A stretch of DNA of 64,000 nt from Leptolyngbya ohadii IS1 (GTDB taxonomy: Bacteria; Cyanobacteriota; Cyanobacteriia; Elainellales; Elainellaceae), in NCBI RefSeq assembly GCF_002215035.1, contig NZ_NKFP01000006.1, positions 3,935,080-3,999,079 on the forward strand, given 5' to 3'. A program made the position numbers and the translations under genes. Positions 18,491 through 27,539 of this stretch are shown one piece after another. Positions within the stretch are counted from its first letter, which is position 1, and each line of letters opens with the position of its first letter. Under the pieces are notes generated by a model. The model was not told where the DNA came from, did no database searches, and was given only the letters and a program-made list of their open reading frames with translations.

Positions 18491-18549
18491 ATTGTCTTGC
18501 CCTGACTTCGGCTGAAATTCGCTTGAGACTCACTACGCAAATTAAGCAT

Positions 18550-18587
18550 GAAAAAGGGGCTTTTGCCCCTTCTTGTTTTTGTGATAT
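18550..18587. terminator. Terminator between convergent genes
   Basis: AAGGGGC (18554-18560), loop TTTT, GCCCCTT (18565-18571), followed by CTTGTTTTTG; the other strand has an A/T-rich flank as well. It lies between the small plus-strand gene ending at 18490 and the minus-strand TPR gene ending at 18643, and could serve both. Confidence 0.8.
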
Positions 18588-18642
18588 TTTTGCCGATTCT
18601 ATTGCAGTAATGCTGCAAGTTAGCTGTGGGTTTACTGCGGGT

Positions 18643-19563
18643 TTACTGTGCCGGAGCGGGAGACGGAGCGGGAGACGCTTCTGGAACAATTGGACTTACC
18701 GCTGGCGCAGGACTATCAGGAGCCGCAGGGCTGGCTTGGGGCGATGGAGATGGACTGGGAGCAGTCGCCAATTGACGGATTCTATCCTTAAATTCAGGGG
18801 GAGCTAGAGACTCCGCTTTTGTGAAGAGAGGTTTTGCTTCCTCGGTTTTGCCCTGGGTCTGGAAGACAAATGCCTTACCCAGAACGGGGCGAAAATCCTG
18901 CGCGTTGCTGGCAATAATTCGATCGTAGAGACCGATCGCCTCATCGTACCGAGTTTGCAGAGCGTAGACCTCCGCCAACAAGAGTTGAACGTTAGCCGTA
19001 TCGATAGTTCCAGGTTTCGCCTGATTCGCCTCCTCCGCCGTTTTCAGCGTGTCTTGCAGCAGTCCGACCGCGGCTTCAGGACGGTTATCTTGCAGCAGCA
19101 GATCGGTTAAGCCTTTCAGGGCATTCAGATCTCCCGGACGGGTTTTCAAAATCTCGCGGAATGCCTGCGCCGCCCCTTCTCGATCGCCCGTCTGCCGCTT
19201 TGCCTGCGCTAATAAAACGGTATAGTCCGGCTGATCTGGGTTTAACGCCGCCAGTTTCTCCAGGGGCGGGATAATACCCTGAATGTCGCCCTGCTTGATC
19301 TTGACATCGACTAAGCCGCGCAGTGCCGTCTGGTTATCGGGTTCGCGCTGAAGCACTGCCTCATAGCCCCGTGCCTGATCTGCCAGTTCAGCCGCAGTCG
19401 AGCCAGGACTGCCCGACGGAGAAGGGGAAGGCGTAGAAGTTGCCTGCTTCTGCATATTCACCACGCCCGAAATCGACGTGACGATCGGTACCGCCACAAA
19501 GGCAAGGGTCGCGATCGAAACCACGACCAGGGCTATCCAGCGACGATTTTTCTTTTCAGCCAC
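18643..19563 (-). CDS. Membrane-anchored TPR-repeat protein
   Basis: A 306-aa protein with a single N-terminal membrane anchor (residues about 9-33, RWIALVVVSIATLAFVAVPI), a Ser/Pro-rich spacer (about 40-55), and then tetratricopeptide repeats through residue 260. Typical TPR spacing is seen in LADQARGYEAVLQREPDN, LEKLAALNPDQPDYTVLLAQ, AAQAFREILKTRPGDLNAL and IGLYDRIIASNAQDFRPVL. The tail is a Pro/Ala/Ser-rich run. TPRs bind partner proteins; the location is probably the cytoplasmic or thylakoid membrane with the repeats in the periplasm or lumen. The partner is unknown. Confidence 0.85.
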   Translation of the reverse strand: MAEKKNRRWIALVVVSIATLAFVAVPIVTSISGVVNMQKQATSTPSPSPSGSPGSTAAELADQARGYEAVLQREPDNQTALRGLVDVKIKQGDIQGIIPPLEKLAALNPDQPDYTVLLAQAKRQTGDREGAAQAFREILKTRPGDLNALKGLTDLLLQDNRPEAAVGLLQDTLKTAEEANQAKPGTIDTANVQLLLAEVYALQTRYDEAIGLYDRIIASNAQDFRPVLGKAFVFQTQGKTEEAKPLFTKAESLAPPEFKDRIRQLATAPSPSPSPQASPAAPDSPAPAVSPIVPEASPAPSPAPAQ

Positions 19564-20012
19564 ACGCCATTCCCAAACTCGACTGTCATTGCCATTATTA
19601 CCTATTCCCGATCGCCCGATTGGTCAGGGTCAGCTTGCTGTCACCCCCCTGAGGGGGAATTCGCCCCGTGAGTGCCCTGATCTAAGCTAGGGGAAGCTGT
19701 ATAGAGATATATAGGAGAGAGGGGCAAATTTCCGGGGCAAGCGATTCAGATGAATGTCTGGATCATTTCACCAAGGAGATTAGACCTGAATGTTAACCTA
19801 GTGTTTAATCCCGCATTAGAATCTAGTTCTATGGCTATAGCCATTTGGCTGAAGACAGGGTGCTGGGGCTATGTCCCCAATGCAATCAATGCAGCGGCGC
19901 TAATGCAACCCAAACCCTTTGTCATCGCTGAGCTGGCTACAGCTTGAAAGACTAGAAATTTGCCGTAGTGCATAACGGTAAGCGGATTACCTGCCGCTGT
20001 CAAGGAGGTCTC
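19564..20012. other. 449-bp divergent intergenic region
   Basis: Between the TPR gene (minus) and the RGG-tailed gene (plus). It contains a perfect 14-bp palindrome ATGGCTATAGCCAT (19831-19844) and an inverted pair around CTGGGGCTATGTCCCCAATG (19862). A 65-codon frame at 19750-19947 lacks a ribosome site and is not called. Promoters for both neighbours probably lie here. Confidence 0.5.
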
Positions 20013-21452
20013 ATGAGTCCCGCCCAGAAGAAACATTCTCAGTCGCCCAAGTCCAGTCCTGCATCCGAGCCTACGGTGGAAGCCCATTCCCCGTCCGAAC
20101 CTCCTTCAGCCGACCCTATCGTAGAACCCGCCATGGATCAGTCCTCATCACCTGTCACCCCTGAAGGGGAACAATTGCACCCTGCCCCCACCCCACCGAA
20201 GCGTCCGGTTGAGCGAGAAGCGATCGCTGTACCGCCCCAACCCCCCACTGCTTCGGAAACGCAATCTGAGCCATCCTCTGAGCCATCCGAAGCGGTTCAG
20301 CCTGAGGGCAGTTCAAGTGCAGATTCGGCAAGTGCAGCTGCTTCTGAGAGTACCGTCAGCAATCCGGCAGATAGCCCGGTAATTAATAATCCGGCAGACA
20401 ATCCGACAAGCAATCCGACAGACAGTTCGGCAGACAGTTCGGCAGACAGCCCGACAGACAGTTCGGCAGATCATCCAGATGAGGACACAACCGCTGATGA
20501 CCTAGCCCCGCTTAACCGACTTCAGCCTATCCCCCCCGCCAGCGAACCCATGCAGTATCGGGCGATCGGTCTGGTGCGCGGTACCTATGTCCCCTCGGAG
20601 GAACAGTTCACGCGCGGCTTTGTCCATACGGATGACGGGGTGGCAATTGATGCCGTTCTGCTGGGTCGGGTCATGAGCCTGGTGAAAAAGCACCTTGATC
20701 TCGCCCAGCCCCACCTCTGGGTTGTTTACCCACGAACCCGTGAAAAAACGAACGATCTGCACGTTCAGATTGTGGGCGTTTGGGAGCCAGAGAAGCTGAA
20801 GCGATCGGACATGGAAGGTGCATCCGACGAAGCGGAGACGGAAGACGGCAGCCACGAAGCCTCCGAAGCAGAGAGCAGCGAGATTGCCGAAGCGGCAAGT
20901 TCTAGCGACACCGCCGATTCCCAGCTGGAAATGGTGCCTTCGTCTGAGCTGGATGACAAATTCTTCTCGATTCGCGGCGAAATCATCTTCCAGTCTCCCG
21001 AAGAAGAGCGTTTGATGGTGAAAATTCGTCGCATTGCCCGCCCCGGCGATAAGCAGGATAAGGCGTTTAAGGTTGGGCTGATCGGCAAGCTGGATGGAAA
21101 AGCCGTTGGCTACTTCTGGGATTTGCAGGTACGGCGACAGGAAAATGACCTGATTGTGCAGCAGGGGACGATGATTGCTCTGGTTCCCCCCCAGAAACGC
21201 CAAGGCGGCAGCAGAAAGCCTCCGGGTCGCTTCCAGCGTCGAGGTCCAGGGGGTCCAGGAGGTCCAGGAGGTTCGGGCGGGCGGCGTCCGGGAGGTCCTC
21301 CCAGAAAGTGGAATGCGGGTGGACGAGAAGGAACTCCCAAACCGCAGTTCAAGAGCGGCGATCGTCCGGCTCCCTCCTCTCAACCCCGTGAAGTTTCAAA
21401 ACCGATCAAGCGTCGTCCCCCAGAAGGTGCTCCCCCTGCCCCCCAGGAGTAA
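20013..21452 (+). CDS. Cyanobacterial protein with disordered N-terminus and RGG-like tail
   Basis: ATG 20013 is set by a near-perfect AAGGAGGT seven bases upstream. The 479-aa protein has three parts. Residues 1-165 are disordered and rich in Ser, Pro, Ala and Asp, with a repeated NPADNPTSNPTDSSADSS-type low-complexity run. A folded core spans about 180-400 (YRAIGLVRGTYVPSEEQFTRGF, LWVVYPRTREK, FFSIRGEIIFQSPEEE, VGLIGKLDGKAVGYFWDL), interrupted by an acidic 45-residue insert. The tail has GGPGGPGGSGGRRPGG and further basic residues, like RGG/RNA-binding tails. I recognise the core as cyanobacterial but know no function; nucleic-acid binding is inference from the tail. Confidence 0.75.
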   Translation: MSPAQKKHSQSPKSSPASEPTVEAHSPSEPPSADPIVEPAMDQSSSPVTPEGEQLHPAPTPPKRPVEREAIAVPPQPPTASETQSEPSSEPSEAVQPEGSSSADSASAAASESTVSNPADSPVINNPADNPTSNPTDSSADSSADSPTDSSADHPDEDTTADDLAPLNRLQPIPPASEPMQYRAIGLVRGTYVPSEEQFTRGFVHTDDGVAIDAVLLGRVMSLVKKHLDLAQPHLWVVYPRTREKTNDLHVQIVGVWEPEKLKRSDMEGASDEAETEDGSHEASEAESSEIAEAASSSDTADSQLEMVPSSELDDKFFSIRGEIIFQSPEEERLMVKIRRIARPGDKQDKAFKVGLIGKLDGKAVGYFWDLQVRRQENDLIVQQGTMIALVPPQKRQGGSRKPPGRFQRRGPGGPGGPGGSGGRRPGGPPRKWNAGGREGTPKPQFKSGDRPAPSSQPREVSKPIKRRPPEGAPPAPQE

Positions 21453-21500
21453 AAGCACAAAGCGGTGATGCGGACTTAAAATCGATCGATTGAGACTCAT

Positions 21501-21545
21501 TAAAAAGGGGCAGCCTGCCGAGATATGCAGATTTGCCCTTTTTTA
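21501..21545. terminator. Terminator between convergent genes
   Basis: AAAAAGGGGCA (21502-21512) pairs with TGCCCTTTTTT (from 21534) around a 21-base loop, followed by a T run. It lies between the RGG-tailed gene and the convergent msrA gene and is nearly symmetric, so it may act in both directions. Confidence 0.8.
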
Positions 21546-21595
21546 TTGTTTTGCTTTTTTACAGTTCGGTTTCTGTCAATGGTCTAGCCCGATCG

Positions 21596-22267
21596 CTAGC
21601 TGTTAGCTTCAACCTGAGCTTCAGCCTGGGGTGGGAAACAAACCTTTGTGCCACCCAGACCACAGTAGCCGCCCGGATTCTTAGCAAGGTACTGCTGATG
21701 ATAGTCTTCGGCGTAATAGAAAGACGGTGCATCTAGAATTTCGGTCGTAATCTCGCTGTAGCCTTCCTGCTTCAGTGCCTTCTGGTAGGCGTCTCGTGAG
21801 GCTTCTGCCTGCTGCCGCTGCTCTGGCGAGTAGACGTAGATTCCAGAACGATACTGGGTGCCGACATCGTTACCCTGACGCATTCCCTGAGTGGGGTCGT
21901 GGCTTTCCCAAAAGATCTTGAGCAGGGTTTCGTAGCTAATCTCGGCAGGATTGTAAACAACCTGGACGACTTCGTTATGTCCGGTCATGCCCGTGCAGAC
22001 TTCTCGATAGGTGGGGTTGGGCGTATATCCTGCCGCATAGCCAACTGCCGTTGAAAACACGCCGGGCTGCTGCCAAAATTTCCGCTCTGCTCCCCAGAAA
22101 CAGCCCAAGCCAAACAGGGCAATTTCCATGCCAGCCGGAAAGGGAGGCTTCAGGGGATTGCCGTTGACAAAGTGGCGATCGGGCACAGGCATCGGGGTGC
22201 TGCGTCCCGGTAGGGATTGCTCAGGGGAGGGAAGGGATTGTTTTTTGCCGAATCCAAAAAGCACCAT
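21596..22267 (-). CDS. msrA: Peptide-methionine (S)-S-oxide reductase MsrA
   Basis: Reduces the S-epimer of methionine sulfoxide in proteins, with thioredoxin as reductant. ATG 22267 ([22 protein letters not shown]) is chosen because that opening is typical of cyanobacterial MsrA and GGAGA lies upstream; an in-frame ATG 87 bases further up adds an odd hydrophobic stretch. The catalytic motif GCFWG is at residues 55-59, with [12 protein letters not shown] near 145. C-terminal cysteines in [12 protein letters not shown] can resolve the disulfide. Length 223 aa. Confidence 0.95.
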   Translation of the reverse strand: MVLFGFGKKQSLPSPEQSLPGRSTPMPVPDRHFVNGNPLKPPFPAGMEIALFGLGCFWGAERKFWQQPGVFSTAVGYAAGYTPNPTYREVCTGMTGHNEVVQVVYNPAEISYETLLKIFWESHDPTQGMRQGNDVGTQYRSGIYVYSPEQRQQAEASRDAYQKALKQEGYSEITTEILDAPSFYYAEDYHQQYLAKNPGGYCGLGGTKVCFPPQAEAQVEANS

Positions 22268-22699
22268 ACTGCCTGATCTCTCCGATGAAATGATTGATGG
22301 AATGATTGATGCAATGATGAGAACCTGATGGGCATCTTTACCTAACTTCATCATAAGCTACCTATCCGGAAATCGAATGGCTAGAGCAGTGTAGAAACCC
22401 GATCGGAGCAGGCATTTTTTAGCAAAAGCGATCGAAGGGGATCGCGAGATCAACTTTTAGTTAGAGGCTTGTTTTTGTTCTTTGTTGTTATTTTAGGAAG
22501 GCGATAAATAATTTATTTTTTTCTATTTCAGCCCTTTCTTAAGCAAGACTCAGACCCAAAATCTCACTGCGAAATTGACAAATTTAATAATCTGATTCTT
22601 GCCATTTCCTCAATTTATTCTCTCGAATCAGTTTCCCAGATCATTCCTGCCCAAATTCCCTAACAGCTTCTCTGATTGATTTTCTATTCCAACCTATCG
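22268..22699. other. 432-bp divergent intergenic region, A/T-rich
   Basis: Separates msrA (minus) from the hemerythrin-like gene (plus). The stretch 22440-22600 is clearly richer in A and T than its surroundings, including a T-run near 22515, and probably contains promoters. No repeat, RNA or gene was recognised. Confidence 0.4.
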
Positions 22700-23242
22700 A
22701 TGCTGCCGATCGGCAAAGTGAGCATGACCAAATCCCCGACGAAATCTACAGCTCAAGAAGATATTTTGCTCGTGCTTGCAGCAGAACATCGATCGATCGA
22801 ACAGCTGATTGATGCTCTGGAGGCAGTGGATGGTGAGATTGCAGCAGAACCACGATTCCTTGAGCTATACCGAGTGCTGTCCCTGCATCACTATGGCGAA
22901 CAGCTGGTTTTCTATCCGGCGATGCGGGAATACGAACAAACCGCAATCTATCTAGAAACGGCAGAAGAAGAACACAGTGCTTTCAAAACCTTGCTAGAAC
23001 AGATGGCACATTCCTCCCCTAACGATCCAACCTTTCAAGCAAAGTTAGATCAGCTGAAAGAAGCGATCATGGGACATATTGAGGAGGAAGAAAACGAAAT
23101 TTTTCCAATCGTGCGTGTCTGTATGAATGAACTGCAACTGCGGCGGCTAGTACAAGAATATCGAACAGTACAAACAAAATTCGCCCCTAAAATAGAGGCG
23201 AGAATTTGCAGAAATCAAAAAATTGCGACCCGTAAAGCTTGA
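22700..23242 (+). CDS. Hemerythrin-like (HHE) domain protein
   Basis: A four-helix-bundle protein with the ligand pattern of HHE/hemerythrin domains: EHRSIEQLI, LHHYGEQLVFYPAM, EEEHSAFKTLLEQM and GHIEEEENEIFPIV. The histidines and glutamates fit a non-haem di-iron site that may bind O2, NO or store iron. ATG 22700 is used; ATG 22724 (MTKSPTKSTAQED) is equally possible, and neither has a clear ribosome site. Length about 180 aa with a basic tail. Function beyond di-iron binding is inferred. Confidence 0.85.
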   Translation: MLPIGKVSMTKSPTKSTAQEDILLVLAAEHRSIEQLIDALEAVDGEIAAEPRFLELYRVLSLHHYGEQLVFYPAMREYEQTAIYLETAEEEHSAFKTLLEQMAHSSPNDPTFQAKLDQLKEAIMGHIEEEENEIFPIVRVCMNELQLRRLVQEYRTVQTKFAPKIEARICRNQKIATRKA

Positions 23243-23258
23243 CCTTTATGTCTGATAG

Positions 23259-23987
23259 TTAACCCTGATAGTTAACCAGGCGCGAAAAATCGCTCGGAGA
23301 CAGGCTTGCTCCACCCACCAGCGCCCCATCAATTTCCGGCTGCGCCATAATTTCGTCAATATTGCCCGGCTTAACGGACCCCCCGTACAGCACAGACAGA
23401 TCAGGATTTTGCGCCTGCTTGCGAATTAGACCGATAATGCGATCGGCTTCTGTTGAATCGCAGGTGTCCCCGGTTCCGATCGCCCAGATTGGCTCATAGG
23501 CAATCACCAGTTTCTCGCGATCGATGCCTACCAGATCCTTCTCAAGCTGGTTGCCAATTACAGCCTCCGTTTCGCCTGCGTCCCGCTGTTGCTTGGTTTC
23601 TCCCACACAAAGGATTGGAATCAGACCGTGCTGCTGAGCTGCTTTTAGCCGCAGGTTTACCGTTTCATCCGTTTCGCCAAAATACTGTCTGCGCTCGCTG
23701 TGACCAATGACTACATAGCGCACACCCAGTTCCACCAGCATCGGCGCGGCAATTTCGCCCGTGTAGGCTCCCGCGACTTCCCAGTGAACATTTTGCGCTC
23801 CTAACTGAACTCGCGTTCCGTGCAGGTTCTTGGACATGACCCCCAGGTCAGTGAACGGCACACACAGCACAATTTCCCGATCGTCTGGCGTTTCGGCGAT
23901 CGTGTCCAAAAATGCCTTTAGAAACTCCAGGGACTCCGCCTGGGTTTTATACATTTTCCAGTTACCCGCAATGATGACCTTACGCAC
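23259..23987 (-). CDS. tpiA: Triosephosphate isomerase
   Basis: Interconverts dihydroxyacetone phosphate and glyceraldehyde-3-phosphate in glycolysis and the Calvin cycle. The 242-aa TIM barrel has catalytic Lys11 in GNWKM, His96 in [13 protein letters not shown] and Glu165 in [13 protein letters not shown]. The phosphate-binding YGGSVKPGN and GALVGGASL are near the end. All active-site residues are present. ATG 23987. It faces the hemerythrin gene across a 16-bp gap. Confidence 0.98.
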   Translation of the reverse strand: MRKVIIAGNWKMYKTQAESLEFLKAFLDTIAETPDDREIVLCVPFTDLGVMSKNLHGTRVQLGAQNVHWEVAGAYTGEIAAPMLVELGVRYVVIGHSERRQYFGETDETVNLRLKAAQQHGLIPILCVGETKQQRDAGETEAVIGNQLEKDLVGIDREKLVIAYEPIWAIGTGDTCDSTEADRIIGLIRKQAQNPDLSVLYGGSVKPGNIDEIMAQPEIDGALVGGASLSPSDFSRLVNYQG

Positions 23988-24047
23988 GTTTCAATCCAGG
24001 TTAAGAACACTTAAAAGGGCATCCTTTAGTGTACGGCTTTGGGGGGA

Positions 24048-24968
24048 CTAAACCAACTGACCAATCGTCTCCACCACCGACTGGGACAGCGCACCGTAGT
24101 CATAGCCGCCTTCTAAGCCAAAGAGGAGTCGATCGCAGATTTGCTGGCAGTAGCGGGTGAAAATGCCGTAGTCGGAGGGTTGGAGGGAAAGGTGGGCGAG
24201 GGGGTCGGCTTGGTTAGCGTCGTATCCGGCACTGATGATCAGCAGGTCGGGCTGGAATGCCTGGAAGAAGGGGACGATTTGTTCTTTGAAGATTGGCTCA
24301 TAGTCCGCCAGACTGCTGCCTGCCTGCATGGGGAAGTTCAGCACGTTGTTGTACTGTCCGCGTTCGTCCGCCTGTCCCGTTCCGGGGTACTGGGGCGATT
24401 CGTGCAGAGAGCAAAAGGCAATTTGGGGATTGGTTTCGACGATCGCCTGGGTTCCGTTGCCGTGATGCACATCCCAATCGAGGATGCCGACACGATCGAT
24501 TCCGGGCTGAGTCAGGGCATAGTGGGCAGCGATCGCCGCATTGGCAAACAAACAGAAGCCCATTCCTCTGGTCGCCAGGGCGTGATGTCCGGGGGGACGG
24601 GCGATCACAAAGGCAGGATTTCCAGTGGATAGGACGCGATCGACCCCATCCAGCCATGCATTGACCGCCAGGAGAGCGACTTCGTAGCTATGCAGAGAAA
24701 CCACCGTATCCATATCGAGTCTGCCACCACCGGAATGGGCGAGTCGCTTCACGGCTTCCACGTATTGGGGCGGGTGGATTGCGTGCAGTGCTTTCATCAG
24801 GCGATCGGGCAACCAGTCGATCGAGGTGGGGGTAAGCCAGTCCAGTTGATTATGCCAGGGGGCTTGCTGAAGGGCAGAAACGATCGCTTTCAGTCGTCCA
24901 GCGTTTTCAACATGGAAGGAGCCGGTATCGTGGTCGAGGAATTCGTCGCTGTAGAGGATGGAGATCAT
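24048..24968 (-). CDS. Histone-deacetylase-family (AcuC/HdaH-type) amidohydrolase
   Basis: A zinc-dependent deacetylase of the arginase/deacetylase fold, 306 aa. Class II HDAC-like signatures are complete: HPPQYVEAV near 65, RPPGHHA at 124-130, GFCLFANAAIAA near 137, DWDVHHGNGTQ at 164-174 (zinc Asp and His), and SAGYDANQADPLAHL near 250 (second zinc Asp). In bacteria such enzymes act on acetylpolyamines, acetyl-lysine proteins or similar amides; the substrate here is not known. The start is ATG 24968. A G-rich short repeat begins immediately upstream. Confidence 0.92.
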   Translation of the reverse strand: MISILYSDEFLDHDTGSFHVENAGRLKAIVSALQQAPWHNQLDWLTPTSIDWLPDRLMKALHAIHPPQYVEAVKRLAHSGGGRLDMDTVVSLHSYEVALLAVNAWLDGVDRVLSTGNPAFVIARPPGHHALATRGMGFCLFANAAIAAHYALTQPGIDRVGILDWDVHHGNGTQAIVETNPQIAFCSLHESPQYPGTGQADERGQYNNVLNFPMQAGSSLADYEPIFKEQIVPFFQAFQPDLLIISAGYDANQADPLAHLSLQPSDYGIFTRYCQQICDRLLFGLEGGYDYGALSQSVVETIGQLV

Positions 24969-24970
24969 GA

Positions 24971-25015
24971 TGGGGGTGGGGAGTAAGGGAGTGGGGAGTA
25001 AGGGAGTGGGGATGG
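24971..25015. repeat. G-rich short tandem repeat (STRR-like)
   Basis: A 15-bp unit GGGGAGTAAGGGAGT occurs twice in tandem (24978-24992, 24993-25007), with G-rich partial units on both sides. It is the type of short tandemly repeated repetitive sequence common between cyanobacterial genes. It touches the start of the deacetylase gene. Confidence 0.8.
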
Positions 25016-25047
25016 GGAAAGAGGAATTAGGGATCGGAGAAAGTCAG

Positions 25048-25088
25048 CGCAGGATGCATTAGGGAAGCGTAACGCATGATTTCAACCG
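25048..25088. repeat. Half-copy of a dispersed palindromic element
   Basis: AGGATGCATTAGGG followed by AGCGTAACGCATGATTTCA matches the left arm of the longer element at 31438-31541 and the copy at 57563-57595. It follows the STRR at 24971, as the copy at 57.5 kb also does. Confidence 0.65.
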
Positions 25089-25245
25089 GAGCGCGGGACA
25101 GTTTTTAGTTGGGGCAGTTCGGCTATAGCTCATTGATCTGACCCGCCCGAAAGCATAGACTTCAACTCAGGGTTGCTCTTGTGGGGTGGGCATCTTGCCC
25201 GCCCAGTGAGGTCTATCTCTCCTCTAGGTTGTTTCACCTACACTT

Positions 25246-25830
25246 CTAAATTTTATTGTCATCCCGAATCCACTTTTCGACCGTAATGGGCTGATAGGTT
25301 TCCATGCGATCGAGTAAAGCGTTCGGCTGATTGGCTTCCAGGACGATCGCCCTTAACTCTGGCTGGAGGAAGCGATCGGTGACGGCGCGATCGAAGAGGG
25401 TGAGTAGGGCATCGTAGTAGCCTGCGACGTTGAGGAGTCCCATCGGCTTTTGGTGGAGTCCAAGCTGCGACCAGGTTAGAACTTCGCAGAATTCTTCCAG
25501 GGTGCCGTAGCCTCCGGGCATGGCAATAAAGCCATCGGACAGTTTTGCCATCAGTGCTTTGCGATCGTGCATTGATTCAACGACGTGAAGCTGGGTTAAC
25601 TGCGGGTGGGCGATTTCCTTGATTTCCAGGAATGCCGGGATTACGCCGATCGCCTCTCCGCCTGCTGCCATCACCGTATCCGCCACCTTGCCCATCAGTC
25701 CGACTTTGCCGCCGCCATAGACCAAGCCGTAGCCTCGTAGAACGATCGCCTGCCCCATTGCCTCCGCTGCTTCGCGATAGACGGGATCGGCTCCAGAGCT
25801 AGAGCCACAAAAGACACAAATATATTTCAT
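25246..25830 (-). CDS. LOG/TIGR00730-family Rossmann-fold protein
   Basis: A 194-aa protein of the LOG family, whose characterised members hydrolyse cytokinin riboside monophosphates or other nucleoside monophosphates at the N-glycosidic bond. The two family motifs are present: MHDRKALM at 87-94 and PGGYGTLEE at 105-113. The opening MKYICVFCGSS is also standard. ATG 25830. The biological substrate in cyanobacteria is uncertain; purine nucleotide salvage is possible. Confidence 0.92.
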   Translation of the reverse strand: MKYICVFCGSSSGADPVYREAAEAMGQAIVLRGYGLVYGGGKVGLMGKVADTVMAAGGEAIGVIPAFLEIKEIAHPQLTQLHVVESMHDRKALMAKLSDGFIAMPGGYGTLEEFCEVLTWSQLGLHQKPMGLLNVAGYYDALLTLFDRAVTDRFLQPELRAIVLEANQPNALLDRMETYQPITVEKWIRDDNKI

Positions 25831-25976
25831 CTTCTCTCAGAACAATTAGATGCTGCGATCGGATTTAACATTATGCAGCTTAAGATATTTCCAGATTGGT
25901 TGTTTTAATCAATTTGCCTAAATTAAGCACCTCAAGAAGTAGATAACCTTTAACCTGCTAATTCTGAGCTGTAGCA

Positions 25977-26405
25977 ATGACGCTAACTTCATACCGAACT
26001 CTTTGTACTGAAGTCTATGAATTAACCAAGCCCGTTGGTGCAAACTATCCGGATGTTCCCTATTTCATTGAGCATCTGTCTCAAATCGGCGGCAGAATTT
26101 TGGAGGCAATGGTTGGATCGGGACGCTTGCTCATTCCTTTACTCGAGGCAGGCTTAAACGTAGAGGGAATTGACTCTTCGCCTGAAATGTTGGCTGCCTG
26201 TCAACGAAATTGCGATTCAAGGGGCTTAAATCCTGTCCTTTACGAAGGTTCGATTGAAAAACCGAATGTTCCAGGCAAGTTCAGTGCCATTGTTGTAACT
26301 TATGGCTCGTTTATGCTGTTGGGAAATCGAACCTCAGCGATCGCCGCACTACAATCTTTTGCCAAACATTTGGAACCTAACGGACAAATTTTTATCGATT
26401 TAGGA
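25977..26405 (+). pseudogene. Class I SAM-dependent methyltransferase, 5' part (split by an IS)
   Basis: The N-terminal 143 codons of a methyltransferase. SAM-binding motif I is GGRILEAMVGSGRLLIPLLEAG (residues about 36-57), followed by GIDSSPEMLAACQRNC and later FSAIVVTYGSFMLLGNR. The gene is interrupted by the IS at 26406. Codons up to GGA (26403-26405) continue exactly in frame at 27574 once the IS and one target copy are removed, which restores a 254-aa protein. Methyl acceptor unknown. The insertion truncates it; the frame then stops 45 bases inside the IS. Confidence 0.88.
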
Positions 26406-26475
26406 GGGAGCATCCCACTTATGCAAAAACAGAGAAGGGAGCGACAATAGAGGGGTTGGGCAAGAGGTAAGGTTG

Positions 26476-26685
26476 ATGACTCCAGAAGAGCAGGAACGGA
26501 TCAGAGCTTGCAGTCAAGAGATCGCAGAAATTCTGTATCGCAATAGCGACAAAGCGAGCCTGAAGACGCTAGAGGGGATTGAGCAAACGGTTCGCCAACA
26601 GATGCTCGAACACGTTAGTCCGGAAGTTGCCCTTTTTTTGTCAACGGTGCAGTCCGACCCGGCAAAGGACGAAGCCGACCGCTAA
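26476..26685 (+). CDS. ISKra4-like transposase, N-terminal frame
   Basis: Begins MTPEEQERIRACSQEIAEILY with AAGAGGTAAGG just upstream. After 69 codons the frame stops, but the next frame is already open and contains the rest of the transposase. A -1 slip on AAAG (26664-26667) would give PAKGRSRPLKSLVGKLCL and a single protein of about 354 residues. This may be programmed frameshifting, as in many IS elements, or a single-base lesion. Confidence 0.75.
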   Translation: MTPEEQERIRACSQEIAEILYRNSDKASLKTLEGIEQTVRQQMLEHVSPEVALFLSTVQSDPAKDEADR

Positions 26686-26693
26686 AGAGTCTG

Positions 26694-27539
26694 GTGGGTA
26701 AGTTGTGCTTGCAAAAGCATCAAGCCGAACGGTTGGGAGTCAAGCCCCGGAGTCGGATAAGTGGAGGCTTAGAGAAGGCTTGCTTACGGCTGAGTGCGAA
26801 TGAGTCATTTCAGAATGCGGAAGCAGACATTGCTGCATTGACGGGGATAGCGGTGGGGCACTCGACCCAACAACGCTTGGTAGGACGGCAGGCATGGGAG
26901 TTGCCGGAGGCGAAACAAGGCGTCAGTGAGATCAGCATTGACGGCGGGAAAGTGCGCTTGCGTGACCTCCAAGACAGCGACAGCCGATGGCGGGACTATA
27001 AAGCAGTGCGGTTGCAGGGAACATACTATGCTGCCTTTTATCAGGACAATGAGAGCTTGGTCGATTACCTCAATGCTCAACGGTTGCTTAAGCCTGTAGT
27101 GTGTTTAGGCGATGGGCATGAGGGGGTGTGGAATCTGTTTGGTCAAATCGCCTCTGCCGATGAGCGGCGAGAGATTCTCGACTGGTATCACCTCAAAGAG
27201 AATCTCTACAAAGTGGGCGGGTCGCTCAAACGCCTGAAAAAAGCTGAGTCCTTGCTGTGGCAGGGGCAGGTGGAACAGGCGAAGGCACTGTTTGCCGATT
27301 GTCAAAGGAAACAGGCGCGCAATTTTGAAGCCTATCTAGACAAACATCGTTCCCGGATTGTCCATTATGCCGACACCCAGACCCAACAACTCTGCTCGAT
27401 TGGTTCAGGGGCAGTGGAATCGGCGGTCAAACAGATTGGGCGACGTTTACAAATATCGGGGGCGCATTGGAACAGGGTGTCGGTCAATCCGATGTTGAAC
27501 CTACGCTGTGCTTACCTCAATGGGCTGCTTGCTAGTTGA
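26694..27539 (+). CDS. ISKra4-like transposase, catalytic frame
   Basis: The catalytic part of a DD[DE]-type transposase. SIDGGKVRLRD contains the first candidate acidic residue (near residue 83 of this frame), VVCLGDGHEGVWN the second (near 137) and GSGAVESAVKQIGRR the glutamate (near 242). DWYHLKENLYK lies between. The frame can begin at GTG 26694 but is probably entered by -1 frameshift from 26476. It ends 26 bases before the right inverted repeat terminus. No internal stop, so it may be active. Confidence 0.88.
   Translation: MGKLCLQKHQAERLGVKPRSRISGGLEKACLRLSANESFQNAEADIAALTGIAVGHSTQQRLVGRQAWELPEAKQGVSEISIDGGKVRLRDLQDSDSRWRDYKAVRLQGTYYAAFYQDNESLVDYLNAQRLLKPVVCLGDGHEGVWNLFGQIASADERREILDWYHLKENLYKVGGSLKRLKKAESLLWQGQVEQAKALFADCQRKQARNFEAYLDKHRSRIVHYADTQTQQLCSIGSGAVESAVKQIGRRLQISGAHWNRVSVNPMLNLRCAYLNGLLAS

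Noticed and set aside
19750-19947. 65-codon plus-strand frame
   Set aside because: No ribosome site, contains a palindrome-derived stretch, and nothing resembles a protein family.
20502-21383. 293-codon minus-strand open frame opposite the RGG-tailed protein
   Set aside because: Antisense to an evident coding gene with a strong ribosome site; its sequence is basic and repetitive as expected from the opposite strand.
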